Positions 24,490 through 33,059 of a stretch of DNA of 64,000 nucleotides are shown here, piece after piece. The notes under the pieces were generated by a model. The model ran no database searches and was not told the DNA's origin. It worked only from the letters and a program-made list of their open reading frames with translations. Every line of letters starts with the position of its first letter. Position 1 is the stretch's first letter. The DNA comes from an uncultured Eremococcus sp. (GTDB lineage Bacteria > Bacillota > Bacilli > Lactobacillales > Aerococcaceae): NCBI GenBank assembly GCA_943914835.1, contig CALUDO010000004.1:1-64000 (forward strand), given 5' to 3'. A program made the translations under genes and the position numbers.

Positions 24490-24888
24490 GTGAATTTGTT
24501 AATGTTTATCTTTGTAAGTATTATTATTATTCTAGTAGCGATGGGAATTTATTACGGACTTCTCTGGTTAATGCGTAAGCGGTCGGCGACTATGGTTGAT
24601 GGTTTAGAGATTCGTCAGCATAAGCGGAATAGTCAAATTGTAGATGTCCGTGAAGCGGCCGAATTTAGGGCAGGTCATATCCTGGGAGCACGTAATATAC
24701 CGATGTCAGAATTTAAGTTGCGCTCTCAAGAAATTCGTAAAGATCAGTCAGTTTACTTGTATGACGATAACCTGTCTCAGGCTTCAAGAGCAGCCAATAT
24801 CTTGCATAAGCAAGGTCATCCAGCGATTTTTATTTTGAAAAATGGATTTTCTGCTTGGGATGGAAAGACCAAAAGGGATCTGACTTAA
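24490..24888 (+). CDS. Membrane-anchored rhodanese-like domain protein without catalytic cysteine
   Basis: Protein of 132 residues with one N-terminal membrane helix (LLMFIFVSIIIILVAMGIYYG), then a rhodanese fold (IVDVREAAEFRAGHILGARNIP near residue 55). The active-site loop, normally beginning with Cys after a hydrophobic strand, reads VYLYDDNLSQASRAA. Asp stands where Cys should be, so sulfur transfer is unlikely. A binding or structural role is inferred. The GTG start at 24490 has GGGG 8 bases upstream; ATG 24502 is the alternative. It follows glcK by 13 bases and ends the operon at a very strong hairpin. The same neighbour is common in Lactobacillales. Confidence 0.85.
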   Translation: MNLLMFIFVSIIIILVAMGIYYGLLWLMRKRSATMVDGLEIRQHKRNSQIVDVREAAEFRAGHILGARNIPMSEFKLRSQEIRKDQSVYLYDDNLSQASRAANILHKQGHPAIFILKNGFSAWDGKTKRDLT

Positions 24889-24911
24889 TCATTAATCTGT
24901 TAAGTTTCATC

Positions 24912-24947
24912 AAAAAATCCTAGTTCATAGATGAACTAGGATTTTTT
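24912..24947. terminator. Bidirectional terminator with near-perfect 17-base stem
   Basis: AAAAAATCCTAGTTCAT and its exact complement surround two bases, with A and T tracts in the arms. It serves the rhodanese gene and the convergent small membrane-protein gene. Confidence 0.92.
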
Positions 24948-24950
24948 GAA

Positions 24951-25085
24951 TTATTTATAATAGTGAATGAGGGGAAGTAAAGAAAATAGTAAGGATCCAA
25001 CCACAACTACTAGGGTAATGATAGCAATAATTCTGACAATAATATCAATTTTACGCATTTTTTTCTTTTTATTGGTTTTAGCCAT
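24951..25085 (-). CDS. Very small single-span membrane protein (DUF4044-like)
   Basis: A 44-residue product. The N-terminus MAKTNKKKKMRK is strongly basic, then one membrane helix (VVVVGSLLFSLLPLI and flanking residues), and the protein ends HYYK. The shape matches the DUF4044 group of tiny Lactobacillales membrane proteins; function unknown. AAAGGAGC lies about 8 bases before the ATG at 25085. A longer reading from 25151 starts upstream of that ribosome site and was rejected. The stop codon is 3 bases from the shared terminator. Basic-in, single-span topology puts the C-terminus outside. Confidence 0.7.
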   Translation of the reverse strand: MAKTNKKKKMRKIDIIVRIIAIITLVVVVGSLLFSLLPLIHYYK

Positions 25086-25238
25086 GTATGATGCTCCTTT
25101 ATTAGCCATTTCAATATAAAGAAGTTTACACAATGTGCCCTTAGCTTGCAAGGGGTAGACTGATTAAAAGCTTAGTATACTTGTGGATAAGCTGGTTAGG
25201 GAAACCGTTTAATTCTGGTAAAGTATAGTCAATAAGAG

Positions 25239-25244
25239 TATAAT
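25239..25244 (+). promoter_or_regulatory. -10 element of the two-component system
   Basis: TATAAT about 35 bases before ATG 25279. The best -35 at 17-base spacing is TGGTAA (25216-25221), which is poor, so an activator may be needed. Confidence 0.5.
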
Positions 25245-25278
25245 GGAAGTGAATACTAATGAATCAGGAGGAAAGAGG

Positions 25279-25980
25279 ATGGCTGATAATAAAAAACAAC
25301 GTGTACTCATTATTGAAGACGAAGAAAACTTGGCCCGCTTCGTTGATTTAGAATTACAACACGAAGGGTACGAGACTGAAATTAAACATGATGGACGTTC
25401 TGGTCTAGAGACAGCCTTAGATGAAGATTGGGATGTTATTTTGTTGGATTTGATGCTTCCTGAATTAAATGGTTTAGAGGTCTGCCGACGGATTCGTCCT
25501 ATCAAAGATACACCTATTATTATCATGACTGCTAGGGATTCTGTCATTGATCGGGTGTCTGGTTTAGATCAGGGTGCGGATGATTATATTGTGAAACCCT
25601 TTGCTATTGAAGAATTATTAGCTCGCTTACGGGCCTTGTTTAGACGGATTGACCATGAAGAAGAGTTGAGAGTAGCCCATCAACCGACGGTCGAGTACCG
25701 GGATTTGGTTGTTGAGAAGGCCAACCGGATTGTTAAACGAGATGGTCAGGTGATTGATTTAACCAAACGTGAATATGAATTGCTTCTTTATTTAATGGAG
25801 AATGTTAACATGGTCATGTCTCGAGATACCCTTTTAGACAAGGTATGGGGTTACAAGTCCGAGGTAGAAACCAATGTAGTGGACGTTTATATCCGTTACC
25901 TAAGAAACAAAATTGACCTACCAGGGCAAGAGTCTTATATTCAAACCGTGCGTGGAACAGGGTATGTGATGAGAACATGA
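25279..25980 (+). CDS. OmpR/PhoB-type response regulator, ArlR/CsrR-like
   Basis: Response regulator of 233 residues. The receiver domain has the acidic pair IIEDEEN near residue 11, the phospho-acceptor Asp in ILLDLMLPE near 54, the Thr of IIMTARD, and the Lys of IVKPF. The winged-helix DNA-binding domain (about 130-233) ends in the conserved RYLRNKI...VRGTGYVMR. This is the ArlR/CsrR (CovR) branch, which controls surface and virulence functions in Staphylococcus and Streptococcus. Targets here are unknown. I chose ATG 25279 because AGGAGG and GAAAGAGG lie before it; an upstream ATG at 25243 falls inside the -10 box. It overlaps the kinase gene by 4 bases (ATGA). Confidence 0.9.
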   Translation: MADNKKQRVLIIEDEENLARFVDLELQHEGYETEIKHDGRSGLETALDEDWDVILLDLMLPELNGLEVCRRIRPIKDTPIIIMTARDSVIDRVSGLDQGADDYIVKPFAIEELLARLRALFRRIDHEEELRVAHQPTVEYRDLVVEKANRIVKRDGQVIDLTKREYELLLYLMENVNMVMSRDTLLDKVWGYKSEVETNVVDVYIRYLRNKIDLPGQESYIQTVRGTGYVMRT

Positions 25981-27497
25981 TGACCCTTCGACGAATGCGA
26001 GATTCATTGAAACAACCCATTTCCCTGAAGTGGAAATGGGCTGTTTTCCTTTTTGTAGCTATGTCTCTGGTTTCTTCAGCTGGATTATTTCTCTATCATA
26101 TTCAAACAATGAGTCACGAATCAGATCAGGCCAACCAAGAAATGACGCAGAATTTTGAGGATATGAAGCATTATTTAGAGGAATACACCGCGCCATTTAA
26201 TGCTATGGATATGCAGCTGACAATTACCCCTGAGGGGATCCAACGCTTTAATCAGCAGCAGGACTTGTTTAGGTATTTCCGTTTTATCGATCAAGATAAG
26301 TATCAAGTTAGGTTATTATCCAATGAAGGACAGGTAGCTTATGAGTCAACCGAAATTAAATTGCCGATTTCAGGAAAAACTTCCAAACCCAGACCGATAA
26401 GTTTTAACGGTGAATCCTTTATGGTTATTCACCAAGATCTTAAGTCAGTTCAGACCGGTCAACCGATTGGATCTTTGGAACTGATTGGTGGACCACAGGT
26501 CTTTCAGAATCATAAGGATTTTCAGTCCAGGACCTTTTTAATTATTCTTTTCTTAGAAATTATTATTTCGGTTATCGCAGCTATCCTCTTAAGTATGCAA
26601 TTTCTAAGACCATTGACCTATCTTAATAATTCCTTGGACCGGGTGGAGGAAGATTCCTTGGCGGATATCCGTGTCCGTAAACCAAATTCCAATGATGAGT
26701 GGTCTGACCTAAGTGTTCACATTAATCGGTTATTAGATCGCATTGACAAATATGTTGGCAACCAGAAGCGTTTCGTTGAAGATGTGTCTCATGAATTGAG
26801 GACCCCAGTGGCTGTTGTAGAAGGCCATCTTAAGTTATTGAATCGCTGGGGTAAAGATGATCCAGAAGTCTTGGCAGAGTCGATTGCTGCCTCCCTTCAA
26901 GAAATTACACGGATGAAGACCCTGGTTCAGGAAATGTTAGACTTATCACGGGCTGACCATGTTGATGTTGATTATAAGGATGAAGTGACCGAGGTTTATT
27001 CAACGACCCAACAAGTCTTTAATAACATGGAGCTAATCCATCCTGACTTTGATTTCTATTTAGATTCTGACCAACATGAAGGGGAAAAAGAATATGTTCG
27101 GATGTTTAGAAACCACTTCGAACAAATATTGATTATCTTAATGGATAATGCGGTGAAGTATTCGACGGACCGTCAGGAAATCCACTTGTCTCTCAGCCAA
27201 TCAGCTACCCATGTTGAGATTGCTGTTCAAGACTTTGGTGAAGGCATGTCCAAGGACGATAAGGACCGCATATTCGAACGATTCTACCGAGTAGATAAGG
27301 CGCGGTCCAGGGCCAAGGGCGGAACAGGACTGGGACTCTCCATTGCTTACCAACTGATCAAAAGTTACCGGGGAGATATTCGAGTAGATAGTGTCTTGGG
27401 GAATGGGTCTATCTTTTATATCCAATTGCCTCTTTTAGATAGTGATTCAGACTTAATTTATAAGAAGCCTAAGGCACCAGATTCTCCAAGTGTTTAA
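25977..27497 (+). CDS. Sensor histidine kinase, ArlS/CsrS-like
   Basis: Kinase of 506 residues partnered with the preceding regulator. Helix 1 (WAVFLFVAMSLVSSAGLFLYH, about 22-42) and helix 2 (about 185-207) enclose a roughly 140-residue sensor. A HAMP segment, the H-box VSHELRTPVAVVEGHL near 270, N-box ILMDNAVKYS near 388, DFGEGMSK, the F-box FERFYRVD, and GGTGLGLSIA near 443 follow. The sensor matches no domain I can name. A 9-base perfect inverted repeat followed by T-rich sequence lies within the first 25 codons (26016-26055) and might lower kinase expression relative to the regulator. A strong terminator follows. Confidence 0.9.
   Translation: MMTLRRMRDSLKQPISLKWKWAVFLFVAMSLVSSAGLFLYHIQTMSHESDQANQEMTQNFEDMKHYLEEYTAPFNAMDMQLTITPEGIQRFNQQQDLFRYFRFIDQDKYQVRLLSNEGQVAYESTEIKLPISGKTSKPRPISFNGESFMVIHQDLKSVQTGQPIGSLELIGGPQVFQNHKDFQSRTFLIILFLEIIISVIAAILLSMQFLRPLTYLNNSLDRVEEDSLADIRVRKPNSNDEWSDLSVHINRLLDRIDKYVGNQKRFVEDVSHELRTPVAVVEGHLKLLNRWGKDDPEVLAESIAASLQEITRMKTLVQEMLDLSRADHVDVDYKDEVTEVYSTTQQVFNNMELIHPDFDFYLDSDQHEGEKEYVRMFRNHFEQILIILMDNAVKYSTDRQEIHLSLSQSATHVEIAVQDFGEGMSKDDKDRIFERFYRVDKARSRAKGGTGLGLSIAYQLIKSYRGDIRVDSVLGNGSIFYIQLPLLDSDSDLIYKKPKAPDSPSV
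26016..26055 (+). other. Terminator-like hairpin inside the start of the kinase gene
   Basis: CCCATTTCC (26016-26024), a 7-base loop, then GGAAATGGG (26032-26040), followed by CTGTTTTCCTTTTT. This resembles an intrinsic terminator or attenuator but lies in coding sequence, at about codons 14-26. Whether it acts is untested. Confidence 0.5.
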
Positions 27498-27511
27498 ATA
27501 TATAAAAAAAG

Positions 27512-27552
27512 AAGAGCCCCAAGCTTATAGTTAAGCTTGGGGCTCTTTATAT
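27512..27552. terminator. Bidirectional terminator between kinase and yidC
   Basis: AAGAGCCCCAAGCTTA with its complement around a short loop. A-rich and T-rich flanks suit both converging genes. Confidence 0.9.
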
Positions 27553-27578
27553 TAATTTTATATCCCCTTTAAATCAAT

Positions 27579-28532
27579 CTATTTTTTGCCTTTTTGTTTT
27601 CCTTCGTTACGGCGTTTGCGATTGGATTTAACAGGTACCAAGCGTTCCTTGCTAGCATCTGATTCATGAATCACTTTGGCAGGTTTAGCTTGGCTTGGTT
27701 TACGTCGAGGCATTTGCTTATAGCGTTCTTCTTCCTTAGCTAAATCGGCTTGGATCTTGGGTTTTAGAACATGGTTCATATATAGTTGTTGACCAATAGC
27801 AAAGATCGATCCTGCTAAGAAGTAGACCCCTAAACCAGCCGCAGATATGAAGGTGATATAGCCGATTAATAAAGGGTTCATCAGCATCATGGTCTTGGAA
27901 GTTTGTTGAGCTTGAGGATTATCTGATTGAGGCATAGTCTTCTGAGCTAACCAGCCTTGGATGAAGCCCATAATAACAACGGCGACAACTAGGCCTAGAT
28001 TTTTCTCACCAAGGTTCATGCCTAAGAAAGTAGCATCCTTGATTTGCTCAGATGAACGGATAGCCGCATAGACAGCTGAAATAATAGGCATTTGAATCAG
28101 AAGGGGAAGGCAACCGGCCATGCCGCCAAACATGTTAATGTCATATTTTTTATATACTCCCATTAACTCTTGTTGGAGACGCATTTTTTCTTCACTATCG
28201 TTTGTGGCTTCCATTTCAGCTTGGATTTCATTGATTTCAGGTTGGGCAAACTTCATTTTAGCCGAGGAAATCATCGAAGACTTGGTCATTTTAATCGATG
28301 AAGGCATCATTAATAAGCGGGTAATAATGGTTACAATGATAATCGCAATTCCGTAGGAACCACCAAAGAAGTGGGCTAACCAGTCAAGCAGGTGAGAAGC
28401 TGGAAGTCCCAGATACTCATAAATAAAACCCGAGGGATTCCCTTGCTTATCGTAGGACACACATCCAGTGAGTAGGAGTCCTAGACCAAATAAAGTGGCC
28501 ACTTTCAAGAATTTATTTAATTTTTTTTGCAT
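27579..28532 (-). CDS. yidC: Membrane protein insertase YidC/OxaA/SpoIIIJ family (lipoprotein)
   Basis: Inserts and folds membrane proteins, alone or with SecYEG. The protein has 317 residues. A lipoprotein signal ends in LLLTGC near residue 24, typical of Gram-positive YidC. Five membrane segments follow. The conserved hydrophilic-groove Arg is in IITRLLMMP near 88, and cytoplasmic loop 1 is charged and helical. The C-terminus is very basic (KSNRKRRNEGKQKGKK), a feature associated with ribosome contact. GGAG precedes the ATG by about 9 bases. acyP lies upstream on the same strand, 81 bases away, a frequent neighbour in Lactobacillales. Confidence 0.94.
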   Translation of the reverse strand: MQKKLNKFLKVATLFGLGLLLTGCVSYDKQGNPSGFIYEYLGLPASHLLDWLAHFFGGSYGIAIIIVTIITRLLMMPSSIKMTKSSMISSAKMKFAQPEINEIQAEMEATNDSEEKMRLQQELMGVYKKYDINMFGGMAGCLPLLIQMPIISAVYAAIRSSEQIKDATFLGMNLGEKNLGLVVAVVIMGFIQGWLAQKTMPQSDNPQAQQTSKTMMLMNPLLIGYITFISAAGLGVYFLAGSIFAIGQQLYMNHVLKPKIQADLAKEEERYKQMPRRKPSQAKPAKVIHESDASKERLVPVKSNRKRRNEGKQKGKK

Positions 28533-28613
28533 TCATTTATCACTCCGATTCTGTAATCATACTTTACTACTATATTAAATTGATGAAATAATTTCAATCT
28601 AAAGATAGTATTT

Positions 28614-28895
28614 TTAGTAAATTGGTCTGAAATCCCTGAAGTCTTTACTATAATCTAGGGGTGCGTATTCAACCTGATCTATCCGCATGTAAGGATGGCC
28701 AGGAATTTGGATAGCTTGGACAAAGTCTTTTAAATCTTGGTCTTTGGCAATTTGAACAATAATTAGAACTTGGCCGTTACTTTTGTTGCGGACGCTACCT
28801 TTTAAATCTAACTTCTTGGCAATTTGAGTGACATAATTTCGATATCCCACCCCTTGGACCCTACCAGAAACGGTCAATTGGTATAACATTACCAT
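28614..28895 (-). CDS. acyP: Acylphosphatase
   Basis: Small enzyme of 93 codons including stop that hydrolyses acyl phosphates such as acetyl phosphate and 1,3-bisphosphoglycerate. The signature GRVQGVGYRNYV holds the phosphate-binding Arg near residue 19, and SVRNKSNGQV holds the catalytic Asn near 37. Length is normal. AAAGG lies 6 bases before the ATG at 28895; an in-frame ATG at 28889 is the alternative. It precedes yidC on the same strand and is divergent from ftsK. An acyl-phosphate role in signalling to the nearby two-component system is possible but not shown. Confidence 0.92.
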   Translation of the reverse strand: MVMLYQLTVSGRVQGVGYRNYVTQIAKKLDLKGSVRNKSNGQVLIIVQIAKDQDLKDFVQAIQIPGHPYMRIDQVEYAPLDYSKDFRDFRPIY

Positions 28896-28935
28896 TCACA
28901 TCCTTTACAGATTCGATAAAATAAGTGTAACATGC

Positions 28936-28941
28936 TATAAT
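28936..28941 (+). promoter_or_regulatory. Extended -10 promoter of ftsK
   Basis: TGCTATAAT lies about 55 bases before the TTG start of ftsK. No convincing -35 element is seen, consistent with an extended -10 promoter. Confidence 0.55.
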
Positions 28942-28995
28942 GAGGAACGCGACTTTTAATGATTTTTATTAAATTATGAAGAAGGGGGAAGTGTA

Positions 28996-31908
28996 TTGGC
29001 TGTACAAAAGAAAAAGATCCAAGGCCGCTCTAAGCCGAAAGCGTCTGATAAATATCAAATATATTATCTTCTCTTTGGTTTGCTACTGGTCTTTTTAGCC
29101 TTAGTAGCTCTTTTTAATTGGGGATTTATGGGAACCTTCATGGTCAACCACTTAAGGTTACTGGTAGGTCAATCTTACGATTTAGTTTTAACGGGTATTC
29201 TAATTTTTGCCTTGTATTTGATGGCAAAAGGTCAGGTCCCAGGTCTGTCATTGGCTAAGGTGTCCGGAGGGGTCCTCATTCTATTGTCAATTTCCTTAAT
29301 CTTACATTTTAGAGATTTTTCCGGTTTAGGATCGAATAAGGTATATGCAGATGTATTTGATATTTTCCGTAATGAATTGACACTGAGTCAGATTGCTCAA
29401 CCCATGGGCGGGGGTCTTTTAGGGTCCTTTCTCTATAAGTCTTTTGGCTTTTGGTTTGGTCAGTGGGGGTCTTATCTGCTTTGTGCACTAGTATTTCTAA
29501 TGGGCCTCTTCTTAGTGGTAAATATTAATTTTCTCATGATCAAGAAAAGCCTTGAAGATTTGTTTGCTGGTATTCATAGTTTGACGGGGCATATGTATGA
29601 TTCAATTGACCAAGCCAGAGATATAGTAGCTGACCAGAAAGAAGCTGGTCCAAAATTAAAAACCAGTCATGAAAGTCAATATCAAGATAAGCAGCAAACC
29701 ACCTTTGATTCAGAGGATTTATCTAAGAATACTTACCCAGCAGGGGAAGAAGACTATGAGGACGCTTATTATGATGAAGAATTGCCGAATAAGGGTTATT
29801 TCCTTCAGGGTTCCCGTCTGGGTCGATTTTTTAGTCAGTTCTTTGAAGATAATTACCAGGACAGCAATCTTTATCAAGGTGAAGATTACTATGAAGACCT
29901 TGGTGATTGGGACTATGATGATGCCAGGGGGTCAAATATTTCGTCAGATTTTCCATCTCCAAACCTAGCGGAAGAAGTCCATGATAAAAAATTCGATTCA
30001 TTTAATAAAGAAAGGGAGATTGAATCTTATAGGGGGTATGTGGAAGCAGGGCCGGATTATGATCCAAGTGACCTAGATACTTCAGTTCTTGATCTAGATT
30101 ATTTTGAGCGGATTTCAAGGCCAGATCTCATGGATGAGCAAGGACATCTTTCTAATAATTTTGACCATACTAGCTCTTCATTGGATGATAGGGCGGTTGA
30201 CTCTGACCAGTCAAATGAAACGTATCATGAGAGCCAAGGCGTGGATATGGGTAGTGACCTTGATCAGGATAGGCTAGGTGAGGGGACTCCTGGTATACCG
30301 TCAGGGTCGGATTCGCCAGCAAAGGCTTCTGAATTAGGGGCGTCATCTCCATCGAATAATCCTATGCCTGCTGAACGTTGGCAGGATAAGGCCCATGTAT
30401 CTCAGAATCTAACAGGGAATGAACTTGATCAAGCGCTTCAAGGGAGGGTTTCTTCCGAAAAATCAAGCAAGTCCAAGATGTCAGTTAAAGGGTCAGCTAG
30501 GTCTAAGACCTATCGTCTGCCAACCAAGAGTCTCTTAACCAAGATACCGCCGGTAGACCAGTCGGAAGAGTATGATCGAATTAACCATAACATTGATAAG
30601 TTGGAGCGAACCTTTGAAAGTTTCGGGGTGGATGCCAAGGTCGTCAAAGCCAATCTAGGTCCAGCGGTCACTAAATACGAAATTGAGCCAGCGGTTGGAG
30701 TTAAGGTTAGCAAAATTGTGTCTCTAGCGGATGATATAGCTCTAGCTCTAGCCGCCAGAGATGTTCGGATGGAGGCGCCAATCCCTGGGAAATCTTTGAT
30801 TGGAATTGAAGTTCCTAATACCCAGGTCAGTCCTGTTTCCTTCTGGGAAATTATAGATGCGGCTTTGAAATCTAAGAACCTCTTGGAAGTCCCCCTAGGC
30901 CGAGATGTGTCAGGGTCCGTTTGCTTAGCAGACCTAGCCAAAATGCCCCACCTCTTGATAGCAGGGGCGACTGGGTCTGGTAAATCCGTTGGAATGAATG
31001 TCATTATTGTATCCTTACTCATGAAGGCCCGACCAGACCAAGTGAAATTTCTAATGGTTGATCCTAAGAAGGTTGAGTTAACTATGTACAATGATCTCCC
31101 TCATCTCTTGGCTCCGGTGGTGACGAATCCACGTAAGGCCGCTAAAGCCCTAAATAATGTTGTTCAGGAGATGGAGCGGCGTTATGAGCTATTTGCTGAA
31201 ACCGGAGTACGTAACCTTGATGCTTACAATGACCATATCGAGGAATTAAACAAAAAAGAAAATACGGGCTATGAACATCTGCCCAAAATTGTTGTCTTTA
31301 TTGATGAGTTAGCTGATTTGATGCTGGTGGCTTCTAATGAAGTTGAAAGTGCTATTATTCGTCTAGCTCAAATGGCTCGAGCGGCTGGCATTCATATGAT
31401 TATTGCAACACAAAGACCATCGGTCGATGTTATTACTGGAATTATCAAGGCCAATGTTCCGTCGCGATTAGCCTTTGCAGTTTCATCCGGGACAGATTCT
31501 AGAACTATCCTAGATGCCAACGGGGCTGAGAAATTACTGGGTCGCGGAGATATGCTATTTCAACCGATGGGTAAGAATAAGCCGGTTCGGGTTCAAGGTG
31601 CCTATATATCCGATGAAGAGGTTGAACGGATTACAGATATGATTAAGGATCAGATGGAACCTAATTATGATGAGAATATTCTGGTTTCACAGGATAGCAT
31701 GGAAATGGACCAGGCCTCCGATGATGAGTATTTCCAGGAAGCCGTGGAATTAATTCAAGAATTAGATACTATTTCAATTAGTCAATTACAGCGCCGTTTC
31801 CGGATTGGTTACAACCGAGCTGCCCGTTTAATAGATGATCTTGAGAAAATGGGCTATGTTTCTGAACAAGATGGATCTAAACCTAGACAAGTTTTGCTTA
31901 ACCAATAA
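28996..31908 (+). CDS. ftsK: DNA translocase FtsK/SpoIIIE
   Basis: Septal DNA pump that clears chromosomes from the closing septum and helps XerD-dependent dimer resolution. The protein has 970 residues. About four membrane helices lie in the first 190 residues. A long acidic linker rich in Asp, Glu, Ser and Tyr (about 200-500) follows, longer and more acidic than in many relatives. The motor comes next, with Walker A GATGSGKSVG near 657 and Walker B IVVFIDELADL near 765. The C-terminal gamma winged helix (FRIGYNRAARLIDDLE near 940) recognises KOPS/SRS-like sequences. The start is TTG with GGGGGAAG upstream. The xerD partner is encoded 28 kb downstream. Confidence 0.95.
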   Translation: MAVQKKKIQGRSKPKASDKYQIYYLLFGLLLVFLALVALFNWGFMGTFMVNHLRLLVGQSYDLVLTGILIFALYLMAKGQVPGLSLAKVSGGVLILLSISLILHFRDFSGLGSNKVYADVFDIFRNELTLSQIAQPMGGGLLGSFLYKSFGFWFGQWGSYLLCALVFLMGLFLVVNINFLMIKKSLEDLFAGIHSLTGHMYDSIDQARDIVADQKEAGPKLKTSHESQYQDKQQTTFDSEDLSKNTYPAGEEDYEDAYYDEELPNKGYFLQGSRLGRFFSQFFEDNYQDSNLYQGEDYYEDLGDWDYDDARGSNISSDFPSPNLAEEVHDKKFDSFNKEREIESYRGYVEAGPDYDPSDLDTSVLDLDYFERISRPDLMDEQGHLSNNFDHTSSSLDDRAVDSDQSNETYHESQGVDMGSDLDQDRLGEGTPGIPSGSDSPAKASELGASSPSNNPMPAERWQDKAHVSQNLTGNELDQALQGRVSSEKSSKSKMSVKGSARSKTYRLPTKSLLTKIPPVDQSEEYDRINHNIDKLERTFESFGVDAKVVKANLGPAVTKYEIEPAVGVKVSKIVSLADDIALALAARDVRMEAPIPGKSLIGIEVPNTQVSPVSFWEIIDAALKSKNLLEVPLGRDVSGSVCLADLAKMPHLLIAGATGSGKSVGMNVIIVSLLMKARPDQVKFLMVDPKKVELTMYNDLPHLLAPVVTNPRKAAKALNNVVQEMERRYELFAETGVRNLDAYNDHIEELNKKENTGYEHLPKIVVFIDELADLMLVASNEVESAIIRLAQMARAAGIHMIIATQRPSVDVITGIIKANVPSRLAFAVSSGTDSRTILDANGAEKLLGRGDMLFQPMGKNKPVRVQGAYISDEEVERITDMIKDQMEPNYDENILVSQDSMEMDQASDDEYFQEAVELIQELDTISISQLQRRFRIGYNRAARLIDDLEKMGYVSEQDGSKPRQVLLNQ

Positions 31909-31943
31909 TCTCTATTACCATAAATAAACTTATAAATAAAGTC

Positions 31944-31972
31944 TTGTCTTGGATACGGTTTCAGTTTATAAT
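31944..31972 (+). promoter_or_regulatory. Promoter of the first BMP gene with candidate cre in the spacer
   Basis: TTGTCT (31944-31949) and TATAAT (31967-31972) are separated by 17 bases. The spacer contains TGGATACGGTTTCA (31950-31963), which fits the CcpA cre consensus TGWAANCGNTNWCA with two mismatches. A site here would be expected to repress. Confidence 0.7.
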
Positions 31973-32001
31973 AATGTCAAATTATATAAGGAGTGATTTC
32001 A

Positions 32002-33042
32002 TTGTCAAAATCCATTCATTTATTTACTGCCGCTCTTACTTTAGGATCTGTCCTAGCACCTGGTGCTAGCTTAGTCCAGGCTGAAGAGTCTGATGATTTC
32101 TCAGCGGTTATTGTTACTGATATTGGTGGGGTCGATGATAAATCTTTTAACCAAAGTGCCTGGGAAGGACTAAGCGAATGGGGCGAAGAGAATGGCAAAG
32201 AAAAAGGGGGTCAAGGCTTCGATTACATTCAATCTGAAAGCGATTCAGATTATATGACTAACCTGAACACTGCGGTTCAAACAGGATTTGACCTAACATT
32301 TGGGATTGGCTTTAAATTAGAACAGGCCTTAACTCAAATTGCCCAACAAAATCCTGACGCTCATTTTGCCATTGTCGATGCCTTTGTTGATTTGCCCAAT
32401 GTAGCTTCTTATAATTTCAAGGACAATGAAGCATCATTCCTAGCTGGTGTTGCAGCCGCCATGACCACCAAAACTGACAAAGTTGGTTTTGTTGGTGGGG
32501 TTGAAGGGGTAATTATTGACCGCTTCGAAGCTGGTTTTATTGAAGGTGTTAAAGCTGTTAATCCAGATATTGAAGTTACAGTAGAATATGCGGGAAGCTT
32601 CGCAGATGCAGCTAAAGGAAAACAAATTGCTTCCGCTATGTACTCTAATGGAGCAGACGTTATCTTCCATGCTTCAGGTGATACTGGTAACGGGGTTTTC
32701 TCAGAAGCTAAAGACTTAGTTTCTAATGATCCATCTAAAGAACTTTGGGTTATCGGTGTGGACCGTGACCAAGATCCAGAAGGTGTCGTTGAAGTTGACG
32801 GAGAAGAACGTCACCTTACACTAACTTCCACCCTTAAGGGTGTAGGTGCTGCTGTTAAGTTGGCAACCGAACAAGCTGCTAAGGGAGAATTCAAGGCAGG
32901 AAATAATGTTCTTGGTCTTAAAGAAGACGGTGTTGGTCTAAGTGATGGACAAATGGCTGACGATGTTAAAAAAGCTGTCGAAGAATATAAAGAAAAGATT
33001 ATTAATGGTGAAATTGAAGTTCCAGAAACACCAGAATCATAA
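32002..33042 (+). CDS. BMP-family nucleoside-binding protein 1 of an ABC importer (no lipobox)
   Basis: Substrate-binding protein of the PnrA/BmpA/NupN type, 346 residues, expected to capture purine nucleosides. The mature part begins DDFSAVIVTDIGGVDDKSFNQSAWEGL, the family hallmark, and VGFVGG and WVIGVDRDQD are also conserved. The N-terminal signal (IHLFTAALTLGSVLAPGASLVQA) has no Cys, so it fits signal peptidase I and not lipoprotein processing. This is unusual for a Gram-positive binding protein. I chose TTG 32002, with AAGGAG 8 bases upstream, over GTG 31993, which overlaps that site. It has its own promoter and terminator, which would allow excess over the permease. Confidence 0.9.
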   Translation: MSKSIHLFTAALTLGSVLAPGASLVQAEESDDFSAVIVTDIGGVDDKSFNQSAWEGLSEWGEENGKEKGGQGFDYIQSESDSDYMTNLNTAVQTGFDLTFGIGFKLEQALTQIAQQNPDAHFAIVDAFVDLPNVASYNFKDNEASFLAGVAAAMTTKTDKVGFVGGVEGVIIDRFEAGFIEGVKAVNPDIEVTVEYAGSFADAAKGKQIASAMYSNGADVIFHASGDTGNGVFSEAKDLVSNDPSKELWVIGVDRDQDPEGVVEVDGEERHLTLTSTLKGVGAAVKLATEQAAKGEFKAGNNVLGLKEDGVGLSDGQMADDVKKAVEEYKEKIINGEIEVPETPES

Positions 33043-33059
33043 GAAAACATATTTAGAGA

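Noticed and set aside
25182..25190. Perfect DnaA box (TGTGGATAA, reverse of TTATCCACA) upstream of the response regulator
   Set aside because: A single 9-mer is expected by chance in about this much sequence. There is no cluster of boxes, no AT-rich unwinding element and no dnaA-dnaN neighbourhood, so an origin is not supported.
30510..31091. Open reading frame of 193 codons antisense to ftsK
   Set aside because: It lies wholly opposite a strongly conserved part of the ftsK motor, has no family resemblance and no convincing ribosome site. It is a shadow of codon bias.
32002..32100. Frameshift or mis-start hiding a lipobox in the first BMP gene
   Set aside because: The TTG start has a well-spaced ribosome site, no Cys codon in lipobox context was seen near the start, and the independent second copy lacks it as well.
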